DNA from: an uncultured Hymenobacter sp.
Lineage (GTDB): Bacteria > Bacteroidota > Bacteroidia > Cytophagales > Hymenobacteraceae
DNA: 64,000 bases
Direction of reading: 5' to 3'
NCBI GenBank assembly: GCA_913776615.1
Contig: CAJYPK010000015.1
Coordinates: 1-64,000, forward strand
Position 1 is the stretch's first letter. Every line of letters starts with the position of its first letter. The position numbers and the translations under genes are program-made. Positions 1-7,681 of this stretch are shown in pieces. The notes beneath the pieces are model-generated. The model saw only the letters and a program-made list of their open reading frames with translations, did not search any database and was not told the origin of the DNA.

Positions 1-108
1 TTCGGCCGCCTGAAGGAGGCACGCGGCTTTGCCACCCGCTACGAAAAGACGGCTTCCTCGTTTTTAGCCGTGGCCCACCTACTCGCCGCCTTGGATTGGA
101 TGCGCTAG
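1..108 (+). CDS. IS5-type transposase, C-terminal end (cut by window edge)
   Basis: The frame is open from base 1 to a TAG at 106-108 and encodes about 35 residues. They contain the run RLKEARGFATRYEKTA followed by a leucine/alanine-rich tail ending LDWMR. The R-x-A-T-R-Y-E-K-x-A pattern close to the C-terminus is typical of DDE transposases of the IS5 superfamily. The rest of the element lies outside the window. The insertion sequence should end within a few tens of bases after the stop, because the next reading frame (109 onwards) belongs to a different, AT-rich gene. The terminal inverted repeat cannot be confirmed without the other end. Confidence 0.75.
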   Translation, partial: FGRLKEARGFATRYEKTASSFLAVAHLLAALDWMR

Positions 109-150
109 CTGTCCACAGACTTTAATAAATCTGAGGAAGGTATAACTAGA

Positions 151-504
151 ATGTTACTAGAAGAAGGAAAGTCCGTACATCTTTTAGCTGAAAAGTCAGC
201 CAAATCGTTTGACGCTTTTGTTGACGGGGTGGCAACGGAATTTAAATCCTTAGAAGGCATTAATATGAGCGGAGCAGACCCTGGAAGAAAAATTAAAAGT
301 ATTCTTGAGTATGCTGTAAATAGTCAGAAAGCACATGATGTTATTCTTGATGCTAGGGGTTTTGGAGGCCAAGGGGTTGACAAAGGATTTATAGATGGCG
401 TTCTTAGTCGCTTTGCTGGAGCAAACAGAAGCGCTGATTATTCAATTAGAGTGATCGGTGACGGATTTGAAACTATTAAGACAAACGTAGCTCCTAAGCC
501 GTAA
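151..504 (+). CDS. CdiA/polymorphic-toxin-like C-terminal fragment, beheaded by the IS
   Basis: A 117-residue product. The first half reads like the C-terminal nuclease domain of CdiA-type polymorphic toxins: a helix with EEGKSVHLLAE, then S-F-D-A-F-V-D-G and T-E-F-K-S-L, then a helix ending in SQKAHDVILDARG. This is the usual order of the CdiA_C (tRNA nuclease) fold, where D and the E-x-K pair are the candidate metal-binding residues. The frame is open from 109, directly after the transposase stop, so the fragment is probably the 3' end of a larger gene interrupted by the insertion. An ATG at 151 with a purine-rich stretch before it could still start translation. Codon use is AT-rich, unlike the downstream chromosome, which suggests acquisition by transfer. 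The family call is from pattern memory only. Confidence 0.55.
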   Translation: MLLEEGKSVHLLAEKSAKSFDAFVDGVATEFKSLEGINMSGADPGRKIKSILEYAVNSQKAHDVILDARGFGGQGVDKGFIDGVLSRFAGANRSADYSIRVIGDGFETIKTNVAPKP

Positions 505-509
505 TACAA

Positions 510-830
510 ATGAGCAATATAACTAATCTCATACTCAGCTTTTGTGGTTCGGAAAACCACAATGAAGTCGATGTTTTTTTAAATAACTATGCTAACAAAG
601 GAAGAGAATTTAAATTAGTTTCTATAGATAACCCTGCATTATAAAATGGTTGGTACGGTGGAACTAAGCATATGGAATCTACAATTTACATTGGAGCATA
701 CAATAATTTTGACCATATTGATTTTCTAACCTATTTGAAAAAATTTCCCTGGAAATACCCAGAAGAAGTACAACTATTAATCAAGTGCCAATACGACGAC
801 ATTTTTTCATCTTATTTAATAAATGAGTAG
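510..830 (+). pseudogene. probable cognate immunity gene with an in-frame stop
   Basis: From ATG 510 the frame reads 44 codons to a TAA at 642-644, then stays open in the same frame to a TAG at 828-830, for about 106 codons in all. The part after the stop begins NGWYGGTKHMESTIYIG and continues with an aromatic-rich, acidic tail, as expected for a small immunity protein. It lies 5 bp after the toxin fragment and shares its AT-rich composition, the usual toxin-immunity order. A single AAA-to-TAA change could explain the stop. Alternatives are a sequencing error, or two short proteins. I read the two halves as one broken gene because the frame is kept. Confidence 0.55.
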
Positions 831-940
831 TTTTATAAAAATATTATTATAATATAATACCAATATTAACTTACCATACATTAACCAGTGCAAATTTTTA
901 TTTTAATTGCCTCACATTTTTCGATATTTTCTATAGTAGG

Positions 941-1400
941 CTATTCTACTGCTTGAGTAGGAGTGGCCAGAGCTACGTACTTCGGAAAGCAGGGTGCCGC
1001 CTTGGGAAACTTCTGGCGGTACTGCTGCACCTGCCGCAGATAAAACGCCCCTTCCTGACTCACCCGGACGTTGTACTGGCGAAGCTGCGCGTTTTCGGCA
1101 GTGAGTTACCTCGCAATCTCCTGCACGCTGGACGTAGTCTGTTCGGTACTCTGCTAAGTGCCCACCGTAACCGCCGCCTCGATCCTCGTTGCGGCCTGTT
1201 TCCCAGCCTGCGCCAGGGTGTCTGGATGGTTAGCGAGGTCACCAGGAGTGGCACCAAGCGCTTGTCTATCTCGTTAGCGAGCAAGTTGATGATAGGCCGG
1301 CTTTTGCCTCCAGTGTGGCCACCAACACATGCAAATCGGCCACACTGGCTTTGAGTAGCGTATCAAAAGCGTCCTAGATTTCTCTGCTGCTGCCGTACAA
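941..1400 (-). pseudogene. decayed coiled-coil protein gene
   Basis: Read on the minus strand, one frame gives a glutamine-rich helical tail (ENAQLRQYNVRVSQEGAFY, then LRQVQQYRQKFPKAAP) ending at TAG 941-943. Upstream in the same frame are the in-frame stops TAG and TAA. A related helical segment (AFDTLLKASVADLHVLVATL) sits in a neighbouring frame, so there is also at least one frameshift. The plus-strand ORF over the same bases looks like an antisense shadow. The product cannot be identified; such coiled-coil proteins are common on mobile elements, which would suit the adjacent IS and toxin debris. The left end is firm, the right end approximate. Confidence 0.5.
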
Positions 1401-1731
1401 GTCTAACTACGGGCTTATGCTAAAAGGTGAAAGAGAGGGCCTATTATAACGCTAGCCCCTCTTCTCGGCGACAGCTAGAAAGCGGATAGCAATGGGTGTA
1501 GTACAACCGGCTGGCCTTCTTGCCAATTAAAAGAATAAATAACATCCCTAGCTCTTGGCGACTATTGTCTCAAATTAGGTACTTATTTCAACTAGCCAAG
1601 CCAACGCTCGCCGGCCGTTTTGCATCTCACAAAAAGTAATCCCGCCAAGCTGTTCTTTAGTTACGGCTATATGCCCGGGCTGCGCCTAACTTGCGCCGGG
1701 CCGTGCGCCAGCGCTGTTTTTCTTGAGTTTG
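1401..1731. other. intergenic stretch without a recognisable gene
   Basis: About 330 bases between the decayed minus-strand gene and the DUF5686 gene. I see no convincing ORF, hairpin or canonical TAnnTTTG box. A TTTTGCATC string at 1618-1626 is the nearest thing to a -7 element. The composition changes here from the AT-rich accessory debris to the GC-rich core chromosome. Confidence 0.4.
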
Positions 1732-4395
1732 ATGCGTTTCTCTACGTTGTTTCGGCTGGCCCTGCTGTGGGCATTGTTACCGCTTGTAGCCCAGGCCGGC
1801 ACCATCCGGGGGAAGGTCAGCGGCCCCGACGGGACGGGCCTGCCCTTTGCCAACGTGGCGGTGCGTGGCTCGGCCGTCAGCACGGGCTCCAACGAGCAAG
1901 GCCACTATCAGCTACGACTCGAAGCCGGCAATTACCAGCTTGTTTTCCAATACGTGGGCTACCGCCCCCGCACCGAAACGGTGCGCGTACCGGCCGGCGA
2001 CTCTACCCTCACGCTCAACGTGGCGCTGGCTCCCGAGTCGTTCAGCCTGGCCGAGGTGACGGTGCGCGGCTCCGACCGCGACCCGGCCTACGCCATCATT
2101 CAGCACGCCCAGCAGTGGCGAGCTTATCACCAGCGGGAGGTAGCTTCCTTCCGGGCGCGGGCCTACATCAAGATTCTGGCCCGCTTCAACGAAACGCCGG
2201 GTAAGATTTTTGGCCTCGTTAAAGTGGGGCCGGATATCAAGCCCGGCATTTTTTACCTCTCCGAAAGCCTGTCGGAGCTTTCCTTTACCCAGCCCGATGT
2301 GGTAAAGGAGCGCATGCTCTCCAGCCGCGTCAGCGGCGACTCGCGCGGCATTAGCTTCAACCGGGCCGGGGCTGGGCGCGGACTCAGCTTCTACAACAAC
2401 CTGGTAAAATCGGGCTTTTCGGAACGCGGCTTCGTGTCGCCCATCGCGGCCAACGCATTAGCATTTTACCAATATGAGCTGGTAGGCAGCACCCAGCAAA
2501 ATGGCGAGCTGGTGCACAAAATCCGCGTCACGCCGCGCCGGCGGGCCGACCCCGTTTTCTCGGGCTTCATCTACGTAGTGGAAGGCTCGTGGCGGCTGCA
2601 TTCCGTCGATCTGCGCCTGACCAAAGACGCCCAGCTCGACTACGTCGACGACCTGCACCTGGAACAGCTGTTTGCCCCCGCGCCGGGCGCCCCCCACGCC
2701 TGGGTGGTGCAGTCGCAAAAGCTGACGGTCAACTTCTCGGCCTTCGGCTTTAAAGGCTCTGGCTTCGTCACGGCTATTTTCTCCAACTACAACCACGTAG
2801 TTCCCACGTACCCAGCCCCGCCCGAAGTCAAGCCTACCCCGCCGGTGGCGGGCAGCGCACCCGCCGGACCGCCCGTTATTGCGCCCGTCACGACGAAGGA
2901 GCTGACCCGCCAAATCAAGCGCGAGAAACCCAACCTGGCGGGCCTCAACCGTCAGGTGCGCCGCCAGGTAAAGCAGGCGCAACGCGACTCGCTGCGCAAC
3001 GACCCCATTTCGCAAATGAAGCGGGGCGAGGTGATGCTGGTCGAAAAAGGCGTAAATGAGCGCGATACTTCGTACTGGAGCCAGGTCCGTCCCATCCCCC
3101 TTACCGAGGAGGAAAAAATAGATTATCACAAGAAAGACAGCACGGAGGCCCTGCGCAATTCGCGGCCTTACCAAGACTCGCTCGACCGCAAGCGCAACGA
3201 GCTTAGCGCCAGCAAGCTGCTACTCACGGGCTACACGTATAGCAATACATTTGCCAAGCGGTCCTTGAGCGTAGCCCCCATCTTCAACGAGGTGTTTTAC
3301 AACACGGTGGAAGGCTACGTCATCAACGCCGAAGCCACTTACCGGCAGCGTACCGACGACCGCCGCTTCCTGTTCCTCACGCCCACCTTGCGCTATGGCT
3401 TCAGCAACAAGCAATTGCAGCCCAGCTTGACGCTTAACTGGCAACTTGACCCGCAAAAGACGCGGCAGATTGGTCTCGTCGCGGGCCGCACCATCGAAAA
3501 CTTCGACCGCAATTCGCAGCTTACCCCATTCACCAACTCGGTGTACTCGCTGCTGGCCAATCGCAACTACGCCAAGCTCTACCGCCGCGACGGGGCCGAG
3601 CTGAGCTACCTCTGGGAGCCCGTCAATGGGCTTACCGTGCGCGGCGCGGCCAGCTATTTCGAGCGCGTGGAGCTCTTTAACGCCGCCGATTACCTCTGGC
3701 ACGACGTACCGGGCCGGGCCTTCACGCCCAACCAGCCGGTGGCCGAGGAGGCTCCCTACGACGCTACCGCCTTCGGCCGCAGCAAGATCGTCGGGCTGAA
3801 CCTCAACCTGAGTTACCGCCCAGGCCAGCGCTACATTACCCGGCCCGACGGCAAGTACAACATGGGCTCCAAATGGCCGACTTTCGGCGCGCAGGCGCGC
3901 ATGGCGGTGCCGCACCTGCTGGGGGCCGACGTCCGCTACCTGCTACTGCAAGGCTCGGTACGCTATTCCAAGCAATTTGGGCTGCTGGGTACTTCCACGG
4001 TGCAGGCCATTGTGGGCGGCTTCGTGGGCAAGCAAGAGGGCATGACCTTCGCCGACTACCGCCACTTCTCGGGCAACCGCACGCTACTGGCCGCCGACTT
4101 CGCGCAGTTTCAGCTCCTTGATTATTACCAGTATAGCACCCGCGCCAGCTATTTTGAAGGGCATTTCAACCACCACTTCAACGGCTTTTTCTTCAATCGC
4201 TTGCCCTTACTGCGCAGCCTGAAATGGCAAGAGGTGGTGTCGCTGAACTACCTGCACACTGCACAAGCCGGCCACTACTTAGAGCTGGGGGTAGGCATCG
4301 AGCACATTTTCAACGTACTGCGTGCCGACTTTTACACCGGCTTGCAGAGCGGTGAACGCGTGGGCACGGGCGTACGGATAGGCATGGGTTTCTAG
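1732..4395 (+). CDS. DUF5686 / carboxypeptidase-like regulatory domain outer-membrane protein
   Basis: About 887 residues. The start ATG 1732 is preferred over TTG 1723 because it opens directly on a signal peptide (MRFSTLFRLALLWALLPLV, cleavage after AQA). Residues about 24-105 form a CarboxypepD_reg-like beta-sandwich, as in SusC/TonB receptors. The remainder matches the DUF5686 architecture: an alpha/beta part, a proline-rich linker near residue 370, then a long beta-rich C-terminal half with alternating aromatic residues that ends in R-I-G-M-G-F, an outer-membrane barrel ending. Members occur throughout Bacteroidota and are thought to sit in the outer membrane; their substrate is unknown. 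The TAG stop is immediately followed by the inverted repeat of the GxxExxY cassette. Confidence 0.85.
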   Translation: MRFSTLFRLALLWALLPLVAQAGTIRGKVSGPDGTGLPFANVAVRGSAVSTGSNEQGHYQLRLEAGNYQLVFQYVGYRPRTETVRVPAGDSTLTLNVALAPESFSLAEVTVRGSDRDPAYAIIQHAQQWRAYHQREVASFRARAYIKILARFNETPGKIFGLVKVGPDIKPGIFYLSESLSELSFTQPDVVKERMLSSRVSGDSRGISFNRAGAGRGLSFYNNLVKSGFSERGFVSPIAANALAFYQYELVGSTQQNGELVHKIRVTPRRRADPVFSGFIYVVEGSWRLHSVDLRLTKDAQLDYVDDLHLEQLFAPAPGAPHAWVVQSQKLTVNFSAFGFKGSGFVTAIFSNYNHVVPTYPAPPEVKPTPPVAGSAPAGPPVIAPVTTKELTRQIKREKPNLAGLNRQVRRQVKQAQRDSLRNDPISQMKRGEVMLVEKGVNERDTSYWSQVRPIPLTEEEKIDYHKKDSTEALRNSRPYQDSLDRKRNELSASKLLLTGYTYSNTFAKRSLSVAPIFNEVFYNTVEGYVINAEATYRQRTDDRRFLFLTPTLRYGFSNKQLQPSLTLNWQLDPQKTRQIGLVAGRTIENFDRNSQLTPFTNSVYSLLANRNYAKLYRRDGAELSYLWEPVNGLTVRGAASYFERVELFNAADYLWHDVPGRAFTPNQPVAEEAPYDATAFGRSKIVGLNLNLSYRPGQRYITRPDGKYNMGSKWPTFGAQARMAVPHLLGADVRYLLLQGSVRYSKQFGLLGTSTVQAIVGGFVGKQEGMTFADYRHFSGNRTLLAADFAQFQLLDYYQYSTRASYFEGHFNHHFNGFFFNRLPLLRSLKWQEVVSLNYLHTAQAGHYLELGVGIEHIFNVLRADFYTGLQSGERVGTGVRIGMGF

Positions 4396-5003
4396 ACCAC
4401 GGATTCCGCCGGATTCTTCGGATTAGTCGGATTTTGTGGACGATTTCTTAATTACGGCGCTTTTAATAATAAAAATTTATTTTTGTATTTTTACATTATA
4501 TTATTACAAACATTAATTACATTAAATTTTCTCTTATGCTGCTTGATACTCGGTTTAATAAGCTGACCGAAACCGTTATTGGGTGCGCGATGCGGGTACA
4601 TAGCCTGCTTGGTGCGGGCTTTCAGGAAGCGATTTACCAACGCAGCCTGGCCATCGAATTAGAACAGGCCGGCATCACGTTTGGGCGCGAAATGGAGATG
4701 CCAATCTTTTACAAAGGCATAGCAGTGGGAAGCCGCCGCGTCGATTTTCTGGTGCAGGAAACAGTGCTGGTAGAGCTAAAAGCCCTCCACGAACTCACCC
4801 CCACTCACTACGCCCAAATCATCAACTACCTGGAAGCGTACCGCCTAGAAGTTGGCCTCCTCATCAATTTCGGCGAGCCCAGCCTGAAATTCAAGCGCTT
4901 CCTGAAAAACCACTCCGCTAAACGCTAAAACCGAGCGCAGCGAGCACCAAAGCTCCGCCCACAAAATCCGACTAATCCGAAAAATCCGGCGGAATCCGTG
5001 GTC
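4395..5003. mobile_element. GxxExxY cassette bounded by 45-bp inverted repeats
   Basis: The left arm (4395-4439) and right arm (4959-5003) are reverse complements over about 45 bp with one mismatch. Each arm is made of spaced CGGATT units, with ATTCCG or ATTAGTCGG between them. The left arm starts on the last base of the DUF5686 stop codon and the right arm covers the stop of the convergent DUF4834 gene. Between them lies an AT-rich leader and a single gene. The layout looks like a small mobile or domesticated cassette inserted in a convergent intergenic gap; the arms could also act as a bidirectional terminator. Confidence 0.65.
4536..4928 (+). CDS. GxxExxY protein, PD-(D/E)XK nuclease-like
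   Basis: A 130-residue protein. The family signature G-F-Q-E-A-I-Y is present near residue 30, followed by YQRSLAIELEQAG. A nuclease-type core follows: D at R-V-D-F-L, then V-L-V-E-L-K-A, the D...E-x-K arrangement of PD-(D/E)XK folds, then a helix with HYAQIINYLEAY. Length and motifs are normal for GxxExxY (PDDEXK_3) proteins, which are recurrent and patchily distributed in Bacteroidota; no biochemical role is established. The 95-bp leader is very AT-rich, with TATTTTTG at 4478-4485 as a possible -7 box. It is the only gene inside the inverted repeats. Confidence 0.85.
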   Translation: MLLDTRFNKLTETVIGCAMRVHSLLGAGFQEAIYQRSLAIELEQAGITFGREMEMPIFYKGIAVGSRRVDFLVQETVLVELKALHELTPTHYAQIINYLEAYRLEVGLLINFGEPSLKFKRFLKNHSAKR

Positions 5004-5298
5004 AGAGTTCTTCATAGTCCACATACTCGCCCCCCCGAAATTCGCGGCGGCGGTCGCCCGTCGGGGAGTTAGTCGGCGGTATGTAATCCACGCGTACTTG
5101 TCCGGGCTTGGTAGCTTCCGGCTGGCCCTGCTCCCGGTAGCCACCCGCGGGGCCAGCCCCCGGCGGCGGATAAAACCCGCCCTGCTGGGCCTTGTGCATC
5201 TGCTGGCGCACGAAGCTGCCGAGAACTGCTCGCAGTACCTGGGGCAGCACGTACCGTACAAGTAAGAAAATCAGCAGCAGTGAAAGCGTGAAGACCAT
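5002..5298 (-). CDS. DUF4834 family small membrane protein
   Basis: A 98-residue protein. One N-terminal hydrophobic segment (FTLSLLLIFLLVRYVLPQVL) is followed by a basic amphipathic stretch with R-Q-Q-M-H-K-A-Q and then a proline/glycine-rich, acidic tail ending Y-V-D-Y-E-E-L. This is the layout of the DUF4834 family of Bacteroidota. Its function is unknown. Its start codon overlaps that of the divergent GWxTD gene by two bases, so its promoter must lie inside that gene; TAAATTG on the minus strand about 25 bp upstream could be a -7 box. Its stop codon lies in the right arm of the GxxExxY cassette. Confidence 0.75.
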   Translation of the reverse strand: MVFTLSLLLIFLLVRYVLPQVLRAVLGSFVRQQMHKAQQGGFYPPPGAGPAGGYREQGQPEATKPGQVRVDYIPPTNSPTGDRRREFRGGEYVDYEEL

Positions 5299-6598
5299 GA
5301 GCTATCGGAAAAGATCGGCAATTTACGAGGGGCCGGGGGCTAAGTGGGGGGTGGCCCTCGGGCTGGCGGGGCTGGTCAGCCTGGCAGCAGCGCCACGCTG
5401 GCTGCCCACGCCCGACTTCGCCGGCCTTTACCGCCCGGTGCCCGACCGCCTGCAACCCGTCACCCGCCGCGAGGGCGACAGCCTGCGCATTTTTATCAAC
5501 CAACCCGCATCGGCTCCGGGTTCCGCCGGGCGGCGGCTGCGCCTCACTGGCTGGGCTACCTTCGAAGCCAAGCAGCCGCTGTGGCAGGTGGTGCGCGTTG
5601 CCCGCCCCTACCCCGGCTCCGACCCGGCCGCCCCCGTGCAGGTGCTCACGGTCGCAGTAGCCGCGCCCCAGCTGACGCCCGACGCCGTGCTGCAAGTGAG
5701 CCTCGATAAGCCCAGTGCCGCCAGCCAATCGCCCTCCGCCGATCAGGATCCCGCTACCACGGCCTGGCTACGCCTCACGCCGGAGCTGCTGGCTCGCCCG
5801 TTCGTCTTGCTCGATTCGGCTGGCCTCGTGCTAGCCCGCCCTTACGTGGCGGCGGGCACGGGCGTGGCCGTGGCCACGTTTGGCCTGACCCAGCCAGTGC
5901 GCTGGCGACGCTATCCTACTGGCACGCCGGCCCTGCCGCCATTTACCGATCCGCGGAGCCAGCCAGCGGCTCCGCGCACGCTGGCCGTGCGCGACTCGTC
6001 GGCCGCCCCCGTCATGGCGGGCAACTTAGTGCACCTGCCCGGCCAGGGGCTGTACGCGCTCAAGATTGGCGGTGCGGGCGGCGAGCCCGTGCGCACCGTG
6101 CCGCTACTGGTAGTGCCCGCCAGCTTTCCGGGCCAGCGCACTGCCCCCGAGCTTATCGAGCCCCTGCTGTACCTCACTACCGCCGCCGAGCGCCAGGCCA
6201 TGCTCAAGGCCCCCGATCCCAAGCGGGCGCTCGACCGCTTCTGGCTCGATGCGGCGGGCGGCGACCAAGCCCGCGGCCGGGAGTTGATTCGCCGCTATTA
6301 CGAGCGCGTAGCTACTGCCAACGAAGTGTTTACCGGCCACAAGGCCGGCTGGCTCACCGACCGCGGCCTGCTCTACGTAGTGCTCGGCCCACCCCAGAGC
6401 GTACGCCGTCTCGCCAGCGGCGAGGAGCGCTGGCACTACGACCAGGCTGGTCGCCAGGGCGAAGCCGTAGCGTTTACCTTCCGCCCGCGCCCTAGTACCT
6501 TAGCACCTGATAACTACGAACTGGTGCGCCGACCCGAGTACGAGATGCTCTGGTATGCCGCCGTTGAACAATGGAGAAGAACGACGACCGCCCGCTAA
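5297..6598 (+). CDS. GWxTD domain-containing protein
   Basis: About 433 residues from ATG 5297; the frame is open further upstream, but this start places a hydrophobic segment (GVALGLAGLVSLAAA) at residues 16-31 as a signal or anchor. The middle is beta-rich and proline-rich. The defining motif G-W-L-T-D lies near residue 350, in a helical stretch that includes RRYYERVATANEVF, and is followed by R-G-L-L-Y-V-V-L-G-P-P, the usual continuation in the GWxTD family. The family is restricted largely to Bacteroidota and is probably envelope-located; its function is not known. It overlaps rlmB by 28 bp, so the two are likely translated from one transcript. Confidence 0.85.
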   Translation: MSYRKRSAIYEGPGAKWGVALGLAGLVSLAAAPRWLPTPDFAGLYRPVPDRLQPVTRREGDSLRIFINQPASAPGSAGRRLRLTGWATFEAKQPLWQVVRVARPYPGSDPAAPVQVLTVAVAAPQLTPDAVLQVSLDKPSAASQSPSADQDPATTAWLRLTPELLARPFVLLDSAGLVLARPYVAAGTGVAVATFGLTQPVRWRRYPTGTPALPPFTDPRSQPAAPRTLAVRDSSAAPVMAGNLVHLPGQGLYALKIGGAGGEPVRTVPLLVVPASFPGQRTAPELIEPLLYLTTAAERQAMLKAPDPKRALDRFWLDAAGGDQARGRELIRRYYERVATANEVFTGHKAGWLTDRGLLYVVLGPPQSVRRLASGEERWHYDQAGRQGEAVAFTFRPRPSTLAPDNYELVRRPEYEMLWYAAVEQWRRTTTAR

Positions 6599-7602
6599 AC
6601 GACGGGCTCAGTGACGACTACGTACCCCGCCGCTTCCGCGAGGGTTCTGCCAATAATGAGCGCCGCCCCAGCAGCGGCGAAGGCCGCGACGAGCGCCGAC
6701 CCGCCGACCGCCGCTCCGGTGGTGCCGACGGGGCCAACCGCCCCCGCGGCCAGCGCCCGTTTTACGACGAGCGCGGCCGGCAGGTCACGCCCAATCGCCC
6801 CGCTGGCAACCGCAGCGGCGCCCCCTTCTATAAGGAGCACCACACCCGCCCGGCCGCCGACCGCAGCATCGACATGCTGTTTGGCCTGCGCCCCATTTTG
6901 GAAGCGCTGCACGCGGGCCGCACGCTGGACAAGATCTTCCTGCTGCGCGGTACAAAGAACTCGCTGACTCAGGATATTTCCGACCTGGCTCGCCAGGCCA
7001 ACGTGCCGGTGTCGTACGTGCCTATCGAGAAGCTCGAAAACCTGACACGCAAAAATCACCAGGGTGCGGTAGCCTTCGTATCACCCATCGATTTTGCCCC
7101 GCTCGATACGCTGCTGGCGGGCTTGTTTGAGGAAGGCAAGGTGCCTTTCGTTCTCGTGCTCGACCGCGTAACCGACGTACGTAACTTCGGTGCCATCGCC
7201 CGCACCGCCGAGTGCCTGGGCGTGCAGGCGCTCGTAGTGCCCAGCAGCGGCGCGGCCCAAATCAACGGCGACGCCGTGAAAACCTCGGCTGGCGCGCTCA
7301 ATATCCTGCCCGTGTGCCGCGAGCCCGACCTGCGCCAGGCCGTTACTTTTCTCAAAGACAGTGGCCTTACCATCGTGGCCTGCACCGAAAAGGCCGACGC
7401 CGACCTCGGCCAAAGCTCGCCCGCCAGCCTCAGCGGCCCCGTCGCCGTCATCATGGGCTCGGAGGAAGACGGGATTTCGCCCGACCTGCTGCGTCTCTGC
7501 GACCAGCGCCTGCGCATCCCTATGAGCGGCCAGATTCAAAGCCTCAACGTGGGCGTGGCCGCGGGCATTATGCTTTTTGAAGTAGCGAAAGGCCGTAATT
7601 AA
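6571..7602 (+). CDS. rlmB: 23S rRNA (guanosine-2'-O-)-methyltransferase RlmB, with long disordered N-terminus
   Basis: A 343-residue SpoU/TrmH-class methyltransferase that would methylate a guanosine of the 23S rRNA peptidyl-transferase region. The conserved substrate-binding domain begins near residue 98 (D-M-L-F-G-L-R-P-I-L-E-A-L). The SPOUT knot motifs follow: LVLDRVTDVRNFGAIARTAE, then VAVIMGSEEDGIS near residue 295, then I-P-M-S-G-Q-I-Q-S-L-N-V-G-V-A at the C-terminus. The first 95 residues are an Arg/Gly/Asp-rich low-complexity extension absent from short RlmB proteins such as that of E. coli. It begins inside the GWxTD gene. Confidence 0.93.
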   Translation: MEKNDDRPLNDGLSDDYVPRRFREGSANNERRPSSGEGRDERRPADRRSGGADGANRPRGQRPFYDERGRQVTPNRPAGNRSGAPFYKEHHTRPAADRSIDMLFGLRPILEALHAGRTLDKIFLLRGTKNSLTQDISDLARQANVPVSYVPIEKLENLTRKNHQGAVAFVSPIDFAPLDTLLAGLFEEGKVPFVLVLDRVTDVRNFGAIARTAECLGVQALVVPSSGAAQINGDAVKTSAGALNILPVCREPDLRQAVTFLKDSGLTIVACTEKADADLGQSSPASLSGPVAVIMGSEEDGISPDLLRLCDQRLRIPMSGQIQSLNVGVAAGIMLFEVAKGRN

Positions 7603-7639
7603 ATTTCACTGGTTACCAGCATCTTACCAGGACTTAACG

Positions 7640-7647
7640 TAGCTTTG
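7640..7647 (+). promoter_or_regulatory. -7 box TAGCTTTG that decides a start codon
   Basis: TAGCTTTG matches the Bacteroidota TAnnTTTG box. Transcription would begin about 5-8 bases downstream, after the ATG at 7649, so the ATG at 7682 is the more likely translation start of the coiled-coil gene. Confidence 0.55.
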
Positions 7648-7681
7648 CATGTATCCATTCCGTAATTCCGTTACTTCCTGC

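Noticed and set aside
953..1354. 133-codon plus-strand ORF
   Set aside because: The opposite strand gives a coherent coiled-coil remnant with stops; this ORF has no recognisable structure.
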